Shown: piece after piece, positions 1-10,833 of the stretch
Layout of the letters: every line of letters begins with the position of its first letter
Numbering within the stretch: position 1 is the stretch's first letter
NCBI GenBank assembly: GCA_903813345.2
Contig: CAIIXF020000006.1
Location: forward strand, 14,884,348-14,948,347
Length of the DNA stretch: 64,000 nt
Source of the DNA: Owenia fusiformis
Taxonomy: Eukaryota; Annelida; Polychaeta; Sabellida; Oweniidae
Direction of reading: 5' to 3'
Translations under genes and position numbers: made by a program
Notes under the pieces: generated by a model
What the model saw: the letters and a program-made list of their open reading frames with translations, nothing else
The model's database searches: none
Told to the model about the DNA's origin: nothing

Positions 1-131
1 ACATACTGGTATGTAGACATCTAGGGTTATGTTAGCCTTTCAATAATGTCAGATGCGATTAGACTGGGGTTATTTATTATAATTGATATCCATTCATTCG
101 AGTCAGTCTGAACTCTAATCAATTCACTCTA

Positions 132-305
132 CAGTAAAACCTGTCTAAGTGGAACACCTTTGGTACCTCAAAAGTGTTCCACTTGGGATGTGTTCCACTT
201 ATAGACGTTCATTTAACATAAAGTCAGTTGGTCTTGGGACTCTGAAGTGTTCAATAAACAGAGGTGTTCCACTTCTAGAGGTGTTCAATTTTACAGGTTT
301 CACTG
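132..305. mobile_element. Short pogo/Tigger-like element (MITE) flanked by TA
   Basis: Starts CAGTAAAACCTGT and ends in the near inverse (ACAGGTTTCACTG), with TA at 130-131 and 306-307 as the expected target duplication. The interior is a string of GTGTTCCACTT-like words in both orientations and has no coding capacity. It shares its ends with the longer element at 31433-32782, so it is probably a deletion derivative of that family. Confidence 0.75.
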
Positions 306-443
306 TATGGTATTGTATAAATAATATTTCAATCAGAAATCACTACATTGCATTTCTGCTGAAAGATGCATTTTAGATCGTTAAGATCACATCAGGATTA
401 TTGTAAACTGTAAAAACATGCCTGATATAAGTATAGTATAGTA

Positions 444-576
444 CAGTGAAACCTGTAAAGTGGAACACCTCTGTTGGTGGAACACTTTTCAGAGTTCCAA
501 CTTCCATGACCAACTGATTTAATGTGGAACACTTTTTAGAGGTATCAAAGGTATTCTTCTTCAACAGGTTTTACTG
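444..576. mobile_element. Short pogo/Tigger-like element (MITE) flanked by TA
   Basis: Begins CAGTGAAACCTGT, ends ACAGGTTTTACTG, with TA on both sides. Interior words of the TGGAACAC type are as in the copy at 132-305. Non-coding. Confidence 0.7.
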
Positions 577-1636
577 TATTCTGATTAGATTGGCTAAGGG
601 GGGGGGGGGGTGTAAATGGATTTGATCACTTGTAAAGGGTTACATGGGTAGTTGAAACAAAAATGGTGTGAAAGAAGAATTGATATAACATCTGTTAAAA
701 AATAAGTATTCAGGGTAATGCAAGTGTACTGGTTGTGGCCATTATCAGGTCATCATAAGAATAGCAGAATATGTCACTTCAAGAAATAAATAACATCTCT
801 GCCCATTAATCATTTTTATTCAACTCCTTTGTTTGAAAACCTTTCCGGAACCTTTTCTTTATGATTTATTGTTCGACTTCAAATTATATTGTCCTGTTTA
901 CATGGAAAAAAATGTTCATGTGCCATGTTGTATTCAGTATGATTATCTTTAAGTGTCTGATGAAGTATAAATCTGTAAATAATACCTCCCAACTTCGGTA
1001 AATTATAACACAACACACAGTGATCGCACTTTGAAGAGAAAAATGGCTGCATGTGATCTACCGAGGAAGCAAGGCTTTGTAGAAAGGGGAGAGACTGAAA
1101 TTGATTTTTTTTTTAGTTGTTCCTTTCTCGGATTCTATGTATAAAACTTATTTCAAGGTGCTCAATATTAATAAGATACTTATATTTCGCTCAGGATATA
1201 CCCCCAAAATCTCCCATAACATAACCCTCATATATAGCAAATGAATAATATCTTTGTATTTAATGTATGTATGAAAAATAAAATTCTTGTTTTATTTCCT
1301 TGATAATAGCATGTTCTGATAATGATTATCTAACATATTTTAAATTCTGATATATTTCTCTCCATTTTAAACCTACACATCGGTCTAGAACACAATCTTG
1401 GGTTGTTCCAGGGCAAACTGTAAAATTTTGAGCTTTGATGAAAGTATAAACATTATGGTGAACAAATGGGGCAAATCATGTGTACAAATCAAGATAAATG
1501 TGTTATTCTGAGGATTGTTCTTTGAATTGCTTGATTGTCGCCGACAATATTATTTTTGGAAGGTTTCTAAATTTAGAATGTGACATCACTACTGAATTAG
1601 AACATTCAATATTAGTAGCGTTACTTGAGTTTCGCA

Positions 1637-1703
1637 GTTGGATGCTGGTCTTCTGGTAGAATGCTTGCTGTGCACGCAGACGGCAGTGGTTCGATCACCA
1701 CCC
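1637..1703 (+). repeat. tRNA-derived SINE-like segment
   Basis: Has an A-box-like stretch (TGGTCTTCTGGTAG, about 1646-1659) and a B-box-like stretch (GGTTCGATCACC, 1688-1699) spaced as in a tRNA, followed by T-rich sequence. A GTGGT/ACCAC stem can form in the T-arm, but the loop is one base short and no good acceptor stem pairs, so I call a SINE head rather than a working tRNA gene. It is duplicated at 38199-38265. Confidence 0.5.
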
Positions 1704-3557
1704 ATGTTTTATTTTTTGTTTTTTAACTAAATGATTGCGCTTTGATATTATGCAGAAAAACAGTTTTTTGTCCATCAGTCCTGTCTGTCCGTCCATCCAT
1801 CAGTCTGTCCCGAGTATAAATCAAGAACTAGTTGACAGTTTTCCCTCATATAATAATATGTGGTTGTACACAAAAAAACAACATTTCCAAATGACCGCCA
1901 TTTCAAACAGGGCTTCCTTCATTCAAATAAAAGGTGTTGAGTAATGAGTAGTAGATCACAAATATCTAATTAATATCTACACTAAAAGGCACAAACTGCT
2001 ATATTAAAATAAAAATAACAAAACAACACATCAAACCCTTTTATGGATATTTATATCTCTTATGAACAATTTAGAACTAAATATGTCTGAGAAACTAAAC
2101 AGTGTTTGTTGGGAGTTGTTTCTATTTAGAATAGCATTGTAATATAACTGAATTCCCAAGCCCCAGGTCAATATGTGGTTCAATATAATTCCAAGCTTTA
2201 AATCAATAGATCAATAGACTAACATGAAACAATAACTCAGATGCGAGTAGGTAGTTACCAGTTTCACCACCAGGTGGCTCATTCGGGTCAGATAGCATGC
2301 CAGATATAGTAGAAAGTTCCCTTTAACTTAAATTACATCTGTTTTAGTGGTTCAATTTTCATATAACCCTTATGTATCTAATAGTTTTGTAAGTTAAAAT
2401 ATGTCCAGTAAAAGAAAATGTTATCTGTCCATTAAAAGAAAAAATATTTCACTTTTTGTGATTTTGTAACATGGGGTCTATCAAAAAAATTTAATTTTCA
2501 AAGTTGATGAACAATTTTTGAAACCATATTTCTTGATGTACTTTTACATGTAGATTTCAAATATGACACCACTATGACTGAATTTTGAATATTTAATGAC
2601 ATAAATCAAGATTATTTTTACTCACATATAGTCGACTATTAACAATTGCACTTGAATAATGTTTTTGCATCCTTCAAGATCAGTCATTCACCACTTTCAT
2701 AGCAGATCATGTAATGCAGTTTTGGTAAATTATGCTCAAACAGATTTGGTATATCAATAATGATTTAATCAATTTATTTACCAGAGTTTCCCGTGAATAG
2801 GCCCATGGGCATTTATTTGAAATTGGGGTGTTTGAATTAGTTTTTTTCCCTCTTTATAATGGCCCATGCGGATGGGCATTCATTTTGAGTACTCCTCAAT
2901 AATGTCTAGTAAGTGAAAACATTCGAGAAAAGGATTGAATAGTATCCAGTACAGAGTCCAGTAGGCTATTGAATAAAAACAGCCTGGGAAAAATCAGAAA
3001 TGGCAATCAGAACAGAGAATTGACATGCAGATGTAGCAAAAATAAGAGAAAAGCTCACATCAGTGTCAGTGTTTATGGTACTATTGCATGAGTATGAAGG
3101 CCATATATCAACTGTACGATCTATAATATTGCTTGAAATAAACACCCTCTTAAGAAACACCCATTCCTCATAGAAAAATGATTTTTCCCTCTTAATAAAG
3201 TCTTAAGGGCAGAGGCTTGGGTCTTTTTGAAACTGTACTAGTCCCAGGGACCACTAAAAGGCTTTGTTTTTTGGTTTTCTTTCAAATAAATGCCCTGTGC
3301 AAAAAAAAAAAAAAAAAGTGGGCCTATTCATGAGAACAGATTTGCTACTCGCAGATTTAGTACACTTTGGTTGAACAGAATTAGTAAACTATGATGATAT
3401 GATTGAACAGAGTTTCAAGTTAAACAATTGAAAAATACTAGACTGAAGTATTGCATAGTTTTGTAGAAATATGGTGGGCATGACATTGACAACTACAATG
3501 TAGGGAAAAGTCTAATCATTGTAAGAGCCTGTCAGACCACAATGTACATGCTGATCT

Positions 3558-4110
3558 CCCAGCAAACAGTGACGTCCATGTAACGTCACTCATATGTGGT
3601 ATATAAGTTCACTGGAGACGTTGTATATTTCCGTTATATAAACGTCAAAGCAACGTAAAATTGTGACATTCAGCAAAACGTCGGTGGATGGTTAAAAAAT
3701 GACGTTGTAGTAATGTGTTAGTAAAGTTCGAAATTTGTGCTGGTGTGAAAAACGTAACAATGACGTTGAATTTTTACCAGTTTGGTTCATTTGCAACGTA
3801 ATATAAACGGTAAAATTTAACGTTGTCGTAACGTTTTTTAAATGTGTAAAATATTTGTAAGTGCAGGAAACATTACAAAGACGTTGCAGTTCTCATCAAA
3901 TTGCTTCATTTGCTACGTAATATAAACGGTAAAATTTGACGTTGTCGTAACGTGTTTTAAATGTGAAAGATATTTGTAAGTGTAGAAAACGCTACAAAGA
4001 CGTTGTGTTCTCACCAAATTTGGTACATTTGCTACGTAATGTAAACGGTAAAATTTGACGTTGTCGTAACGTGTTTTAAACGTGAAAGATATTTGTAAGT
4101 GTAGAGAACG
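3558..4110. repeat. AACGT-rich repeat with about 3 units of ~118 bp
   Basis: Begins near CCCAGCAAACAGTGACGT and is filled with AACGT/ACGTT words. From about 3745 it is arranged as roughly 118-bp direct repeats, seen from the recurring ATTTGTAAGTG at about 3853, 3972 and 4090. Part of it (AAAACGTCGGTGGATGG, near 3677) is the reverse complement of a segment inside the TIR element at 30014-30613, so it is probably a truncated relative of that element. Confidence 0.75.
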
Positions 4111-6745
4111 TAAGTCCAAGAATGTAATGGAATATGGCCAATGTAAAGCTTTTTGAAAATGTATGCTATAAAAGTTCACAACTTTTAATTGCAAAATAAT
4201 CTAAGTCCAAGAATGTAATGGAATTTCGCCAATGTAAAGCTTTTTGAAAATGCCTGCATAAAAAGTTCACAACTTTGCTTCGTGAAATAATCTAAGTCCA
4301 AAAATGTAAAGGAATATGACCAATGTAAAGCTTTTTGGAAATACATGCCTTGAAAGTTATCAAGTATATATCGTAAAATAATCTAAGTCCAAGAATGTAA
4401 AGGAATATCGCCAATGTAAAGGTTTTTGGAAATGCATGCTATAAAAGTTCACAACTTTCAATCACAAAATATTCTAAGTCCAAGAATGTAAAGGAATATG
4501 GCCAATGTAAAGCTTTTTGAAAATGCATGCTATAAAAGTTCATTACTTTCAATTGCAAAATAATCTAAGTCCAAGAATGTAATGGAATTTCGCCAATGTA
4601 AAGCTTTTTGAAAATGCCTGCATTAAAAGTTCACAACTTTGTTTCGTGAAATATTCTAAGTCCAAGAATGTAAAGGAATATGGCCAATGTAAAGCTTTTT
4701 GAAAATACATGCCTTAAAAGTTATCAAGTATATATCGTAAAATATTCTAAGTCCAAGAATGTAAAGGAAAATGGCCAATGTAAAGCTTTTTGAAAATGCC
4801 TGCATAAAAAGTTCACAACTTTGCATCGTGAAATATTCTAAGTCCAAGAATGTAAAGGAATATGGCCAATGTAAAGCTTTTTGAAAATACATGCCTTAAA
4901 AGTTATCAAGTATATATCGTAAAATATTCTATGTCCAAGAATGTAAAGGAAAATGGCCAATGTAAAGCTTTTTGAAAATGCATGCCATAAAATTTCACCT
5001 CGTTAGATCGTAAAATAATCTAAGTCCAAGAATGTAAAGGAAAATGGCCAATGTAAAGCTTTTTGAAAATGCATGCCATAAAATTTCACCTCGTTAGATC
5101 GTAAAATAATCTAAGTCCAAGAATGTAAAGGAATATAGCCAATGTAAAGCTTTTTGAAAATGCATTCTGTAAAATTTCACCTCGTTAGATCATAAAATAT
5201 TCTAAGTCTAAGAATGTAAAGGAATATGGCCAATGTAAAGCTTTTTGAAAATGCATGCCATAAAATTCACTTCTATATATGATAAAATAATATAAGTCCA
5301 AGAATGTAAAGGAAAATGGCCATTGTAAAGCTTTTTGAAAATGCCTGCATAAAAAGTTCACAACTTTGCTTCGTGAAATATTCTAAGTCCAAGAATGTAA
5401 AGGAATATGGCCAGTGTTAAGCTTTTTAAAAATGCATGTTGTAAAATTTCACCTTGTTAGATCGTAAAATAATCTACCTGTAAGTTCAAGAATGTAATGG
5501 AATTTCGCCAATGTAAAGCTTTTTGAAAATGCCTGCATAAAAAGTTCACACTTTTGCTTCATGAAATATTCTAAGTCCAAGAATGTAAAGGAAAATGGCC
5601 AATGTGAAGCTTTTTGAAAAAGCCTGCATTAAAAGTTCACAACTTTGCATCGTGAAATATTCGAAGTCCAAGAATGTAAAGGAATATGGCCAATGTAAAG
5701 CTTTTTGAAAATGCCTGCTATAAAAGTTCACAAGTTTACATCATAAAATAATCTAAGTCAAAGAATGTAAAGGAATATGCCCAATGTAAAGCTTTTTGAA
5801 AATGGATGTATTAAAAGTTCACAGCTATATGAGTATCATAAAATAGTCTAAGTGCTAAAATGTAATGGAATATGGCCAATGTAAAGCTTTTTGAAAATGC
5901 ATGCTTGAAAATTTCACAAATCTTCATCATGAAAAAAACAGAGTCCAAGAATGTATAGGAAATTGCCCTATGTAAAGCTTTTTGAAAATAGGTGCCTGAA
6001 AATTTCACAACTTTGAATCGTAAAATAACCAAAGTCCAAGAATGTAAAGAAATATGGCCAATGTAAGGCATTTTGAAAATGGATGCCTTAAAAGTTCACA
6101 ACTAAGTATAATAAAATAGTCTAAGTGCTAAAATGTAATGGAATATGGCCAATGTAAAGCTTTTTGAAAATGGGCGCCTCAAAAGTTCACAACTTTTAAT
6201 CGTGAAATAACCAAAGTCCAAGAATGTAAAGAAATATGGCCAATGTAAGGCATTTTGAAGACCGATTCCTTAAAAGTTCACAACTAAGTATAATAAAATA
6301 GTCTAAGTGCTAAAATGTAATGGAATATGGCCAATGTAAAGCTTTTTGAAAATGGGTGCTTCAAAAGTTCACAACTTTTAATCGTGAAATAACCAAAGTC
6401 CAAGAATGTAAAGAAATATGGCCAATGTAAAGCATTTTGAAAATGGATGCCTTAAAAGTTCACAACTATACTCTAAGTCCTAAAATGTAATGGAATATGG
6501 CCAATGTTTTTAGCTTTTTGAAAAGACATGCCCAAAAAGTTCACAACTTTAAATCGTAAAATATTCTAAGTCCAAGAATGTATAGGAAATATGGCCAATG
6601 TGAAGCTTTTTGAAAATTCATGCTTGAAAATTTTACAAATCTACATTGTGAAAAAACTGAGTGCAAGAATGTAAAGGAAATTGGCCATTGTAAAGCTTTT
6701 TGAAAATCGGTGCATCAAAAATTCACAACTTTTAATGGTAAAATT
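4111..6745. repeat. Minisatellite, ~91-bp unit, about 29 copies
   Basis: Head-to-tail units begin near CTAAGTCCAAGAATGTAA and include GGCCAATGTAAAGCTTTTTG (one HindIII-type AAGCTT per unit). Starts at about 4201, 4291, 4384, 4473, 4564 and onward give a ~91-bp period. Copies diverge increasingly to the right, and after about 5750 a variant family (CCAAAGTCC, GTGCTAAAATG) alternates with the main type. Open frames on the minus strand arise only because the unit lacks stops in some frames; I do not call them genes. Confidence 0.95.
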
Positions 6746-6855
6746 TAACCGTTTATATTTATCTTTATCAGAATTTCTACTCAATGATATAGCTAGAAAA
6801 AAAAACTTTACTTTTAAATGCCATAATTTTTTGTCCCTAAACCTTGACATATATA

Positions 6856-7376
6856 GATGACGCGCAGCATTTCATTCAGACCAAGAGTTCAACTGTAGAT
6901 CATGCACTTTTTCTATCTTAGAACAGGCGGTCCTCCTCTGCCCTGTCCTAAACTCGTCTGCAGAAGAGACCACAAAACATTATTTTCAAATACTTTAATT
7001 ATTTTTACATCAGACATGGTTGGATGATATGTCACAAAATTAAAGTTCAAGGTCAATACAGTATTTCGTGATAGAGGCAAATCCGTCCCGGAAGTAAACA
7101 CGAGGAAAATGGAAAAGTCCAAAAAGGCAAAGCATTATCACAAGTTTCAATCAAGTACTGTGCTTATGCTTCATCATGAACAAAACATAGCTGATATGGT
7201 TTCACTAAAATGTGTGTTCTAACCTTTAGAGGGTAAGTAAGACTCCTAATCTTCAGATAAATCTTATTTTTCAAGTTCTACCAACGAAGTCAGGCAGGGC
7301 TGTCAACTTGGGACCGTCTAACATGAGTGACTTCCAAATGTTGAACACCTTCCTTCAAACTTTGGACAGCTTCAGT
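6856..7376. repeat. 521-bp tandem duplication, copy 1
   Basis: Begins GATGACGCGCAGC and repeats at an offset of 521 bp. The two copies look identical where compared. The 3' part is the terminal segment of the 6-bp-TSD transposon (GGCTGTCAACTTGGG at about 7299). Confidence 0.95.
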
Positions 7377-7897
7377 GATGACGCGCAGCATTTCATTCAG
7401 ACCAAGAGTTCAACTGTAGATCATGCACTTTTTCTATCTTAGAACAGGCGGTCCTCCTCTGCCCTGTCCTAAACTCGTCTGCAGAAGAGACCACAAAACA
7501 TTATTTTCAAATACTTTAATTATTTTTACATCAGACATGGTTGGATGATATGTCACAAAATTAAAGTTCAAGGTCAATACAGTATTTCGTGATAGAGGCA
7601 AATCCGTCCCGGAAGTAAACACGAGGAAAATGGAAAAGTCCAAAAAGGCAAAGCATTATCACAAGTTTCAATCAAGTACTGTGCTTATGCTTCATCATGA
7701 ACAAAACATAGCTGATATGGTTTCACTAAAATGTGTGTTCTAACCTTTAGAGGGTAAGTAAGACTCCTAATCTTCAGATAAATCTTATTTTTCAAGTTCT
7801 ACCAACGAAGTCAGGCAGGGCTGTCAACTTGGGACCGTCTAACATGAGTGACTTCCAAATGTTGAACACCTTCCTTCAAACTTTGGACAGCTTCAGT
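7377..7897. repeat. 521-bp tandem duplication, copy 2
   Basis: Second copy of the preceding block. The outer junction changes from CTTCAGTGATGACG to CTTCAGTGAACACTGG, so only GA is shared at the breakpoints. Absence of divergence means either a very recent event or an assembly duplication. Confidence 0.95.
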
Positions 7898-8245
7898 GAA
7901 CACTGGTAGAATTTGGACACCTACATTTTTTCCTGCTCGCTTACGCTCGCTATTCAATTCCCTCAATGTGGGGGGGTAGGTGTAAATTTTTTGAAATGCG
8001 TGATATTTACACATATTTTGTACAAAATGCGTGACATAAACGGCAAAGACCGAACACAATGCGTTCGCTTTTTTCGTCGTTCGGTATTTTACCGTGTTGA
8101 TTTCGCAAAAAACAATTTTTAAAAATATCAACAAAATGCGTGATTTGTGTGATATTTGATCATACACACTAAATTGATGCATGATTTCTATTTTTCCAGC
8201 AAATGCGTGACAATCACGCCTAATGCGTGAGGGTTGACAGGGCAG
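7816..8245 (-). mobile_element. Non-autonomous TIR transposon, CACGCATT family, reverse copy
   Basis: Runs from CAGGGCTGTCAAC to GTTGACAGGGCAG, the two ends that also bound the copies at 10376-10833 and 50704-51078, here on the opposite strand. The interior is rich in GCGTGA/TCACGC words and contains a TTCGGTATTTTACCG palindrome. No coding sequence. The clean target duplication seen at the other copies is missing, because a second, truncated copy is joined at 8246 and the left end lies inside the 521-bp duplication. Confidence 0.75.
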
Positions 8246-8965
8246 GTGATATATACACATATTTTGTACCAAATGCGGGACATAAACAGTAGGGATGGGA
8301 CGGTTCGTTTCGTTTCGGTTCGGTTTTTTGGATCATCAGCCGTCAGTTCGGTTTTTTCGGTTCGGTTCATTCATTTTAAGGATTTGTATTGATTGACATG
8401 ATTAGCTGCTTTGTCTCTCAATTATGCCACGTTATAACAATATTTTATAGATGGAAGACCTTTTCTAATTACATTAAAGACGTTAAACATATTCACGATG
8501 CCCATGTTATAGTATTTCATGAACAATACATATTATTTAGAATACACGACTAAAGAATATAGTACCAGGGACCACATGATTGATTACCGAGGGATACGAA
8601 AACGCGGATACGAAACGAATCTAGTAAACGAGTGAGCTAGCAACAGACAAGACAGACAAGGTAGGGACTAGGAATATCAAAAATGTTGCTGTAAAACAGT
8701 GTTTTTAACTGTTTTATTGATACTTGACCAATGAAATATTAATCTGAAAACGATCCGAAAAGCTGATCCGAAAGTAGGGCCGTGATCCGAAAACCGATCC
8801 GAAGGCTATGGACCGCGGTTTTTCGGTATTTCGGTTATCCGTCCCACCCCTAATAAACAGCAATAGCGTACAAAAATCGAAGAGGATGCGTTCGATTTTT
8901 TCGCCGTTCGGTATTTACCGTTTCGGCATTACAAAAAACGATTTTTAAAAATATCAACAAAATGA
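8246..8965 (-). mobile_element. Truncated second CACGCATT-family copy, split by a hAT insertion
   Basis: GATATATACACATATTTTG to CATAAACAG (8247-8289) and CAATAGCGTAC to about 8965 match internal parts of the neighbouring family members when the insertion at 8290-8852 is removed. It is joined directly to the complete copy on its left and has lost its own outer end. Confidence 0.65.
8290..8852. mobile_element. Non-autonomous hAT element with 8-bp target duplication
   Basis: Terminal inverted repeats TAGGGATGGGACGG and CCGTCCCACCCCTA, flanked by a perfect 8-bp direct repeat ATAAACAG (8282-8289 and 8853-8860). TIR sequence and TSD length both fit hAT. The sub-ends carry repeated TTCGGTTCGGTTTTT and CGATCCGAAA blocks. 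At 563 bp with no transposase frame it depends on an autonomous partner. Insertion into an older CACGCATT-family copy gives the relative order of events. Confidence 0.88.
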
Positions 8966-9611
8966 GTCAGGCCATGAAATCGTCAAATCCAATAGACTGA
9001 ATTTCCTGAGAATTCAGTCTATTGATCATTATGTCTCTCCTGTGGGAAAAACAGGAAATTTCCTGCACACAATTATCAATTTTAGGAAACTTCACTTCCA
9101 AAAAATAAGCATTATAACAATTCAATTAAGTAGTAAGGTACAATTAAATGCAATAAAAAGTAACACAGCATATTGTCAAATGGAAATAAAGCTAGGAGAA
9201 GTAACAAATATGCAAATTAATTTACCCAGTCGGCCATTTTGATAGTTTTATAGTTTTCAATCCCATATTTTAACATATGTGGGCTATAGTCTAAATATTT
9301 TCATTCCAAATTTAAAAAAAATTTCAGACGAGAGGATATAGTCTAGCAAATCACCGGGGACTGCAGTACGCATTTTTCCACATACTATCTATTGCAAGAC
9401 TTATGCCTGGCGCAACCGTCACCATGTTATTAAGTGTTCTTAAGTGTGGTTGTTTTATCATGAAAGCCTGGTATAACCGTGTCAATGCTATATTATATTG
9501 CAAGGCCTGACATGATTGTGGTAATGTTAAAGCCTTATATGACTGTGGCAATGGTTGTAAGGCCTGTCATGACCGTGGTAATATTAAAGCCTGATATGAA
9601 CATGACAATGT
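8966..9611. other. Unassigned spacer with short degenerate repeats
   Basis: No gene seen. From about 9391 to 9611 there is a degenerate local repeat of roughly 35 bp built on AAGGCCTGACATGAYNGTGG and AATGTTAAAGCCTGATATGA, about five imperfect copies. Confidence 0.55.
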
Positions 9612-10185
9612 CAGCGCTTGCATTAGGTTAGAAAATTTGTGAGTCCCAAGGACGCAATTTTTAAAAAAAAGTGTGTCCTTTGAAAAAAAAGTGTGTCCCC
9701 TATTTCTAGCCTGTTTTGAGGTATAACTTTATTTTAAAAGCATTTTTTACCAAAACACCTTTCAGTTTTTGATTTCTTGCCGCGAATTTAAAACGGAAGT
9801 AAACGTTAAGTACGGACTGAATAAATGCATGTTCGTTCATTTGACAATGAATACATTTTATTTCATGAATAACCTAATATTTGTTTCTGAATAGGAAAAA
9901 CTGTGGCCTGTCATGGTTTCAAATCTAAAAATAAACAAAGTCGAAAAAATTCGAGAGAATCATGATTATTTGTAAATATTCAACATGTTGAGCCTTATTT
10001 ACAATTCAAATAAAGGTGAGAGATCATAATTATATGTTTTTGTTAGGTATCGTTGTAAACACATTGTAGTATTGACCTAAAATCCATTTGTGTCCAATCA
10101 ACGGAAATATTTTCAATTTTTGCGTCCTCCAAATTATTTTTTTTGAGTCCTTAACATGTACGGGATGCCGTTAATGCAAGCCCTG
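9612..10185. mobile_element. TIR element with CAGGGCTTGCATTA ends (hAT-like)
   Basis: Left end CAGCGCTTGCATTA and right end TAATGCAAGCCCTG are inverse at 13 of 14 positions. The similarity extends inward with GGACGCAATTTTT near the left end and CAATTTTTGCGTCC near the right. 574 bp, no coding frame. CAGGG-type ends suggest hAT, but I see no 8-bp target duplication, so the superfamily is not secure. Confidence 0.65.
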
Positions 10186-10375
10186 GTTATAGATAAAATA
10201 TACTTGTGATAATCCATGCCACTTGGTGAAGTCACAAAACTTGTATGAGGATTAATCAAAATATGAAAAAATCTTGTCACATGAAAAATCCTGTAAAATT
10301 TAGTAGAGGCAATAGATTTGGAAGTGAGTTCTCTGATGCCTGTGCATCCCCGATGAACTGCGTCAAGATGTGCTG

Positions 10376-10833
10376 CTGCCCTGTCAACCCTAACGCATTA
10401 GGCATGATTGTCACGCATTTGCTGGAAAAATAGAAATCACGCATCAATTTAGCGTGTATGATCAAAAAATCACGCAAATCACGCATTTTGTTGATATTTT
10501 TGAAAATTGTTTTTTGTGAAATCGCGACACGGTAAAATACCGAACGGCGAAAAAAAGCGAACGCATTCCGTTCGGTCTTTGCACGCGATCGCCGTTTATG
10601 TCACGGATTTGGTACAAAATATGTGTATATATCACGCATTTGTTTCGAAAATATTCACACCTAACCCCCCCCCCCCCCCCCGTTGATGGAATTGAACAGC
10701 GAGCGTAAGCACACTGGAAAATTTTTAGGTGTCCAAAATCTGCCAGTGTGCACTGACGCTGTCCAAAGTTTGAAGGAAGGTGTTCAACATTTGGAAGTCA
10801 CTCATGTTAGATGGTCCCAAGTTGACAGCCCTG
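10376..10833 (+). mobile_element. Non-autonomous TIR transposon, CACGCATT family, 6-bp TSD
   Basis: Ends CTGCCCTGTCAAC and GTTGACAGCCCTG, inverse at 10 of 13 positions, flanked by the direct repeat GTGCTG (10370-10375 and 10834-10839). The interior holds many CACGCATT words, a GGTAAAATACCGAAC palindrome and a C-run. No transposase frame in 458 bp. Confidence 0.85.

Larger units (their letters stand above)
1..3557. repeat. Segmental repeat, copy A (partner at 36552-40170)
   Basis: Nearly the whole stretch aligns base for base with 36552-40170 in the same orientation, with a few per cent substitutions and small indels. The match stops at about 3557 (copy A continues into AACGT-rich repeat, copy B into unrelated intron sequence). 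The left limit is the window edge, so the homology may continue outside. It contains no coding exon that I can support. It carries two short pogo-like elements, a tRNA-derived SINE-like segment, and an A-run at about 3301-3318 that is absent from copy B. Confidence 0.95.

Noticed and set aside
4656-6071. Minus-strand open frames (LHWPYSFTFLDLEYF type) across the 91-bp array
   Set aside because: Translation of the tandem unit. The 91-bp period breaks the frame in each unit, and no gene signals are present.
6913-7643. Two identical 69-codon minus-strand frames
   Set aside because: They are identical only because the 521-bp block is duplicated. No domain, no splice context, and they overlap transposon ends.
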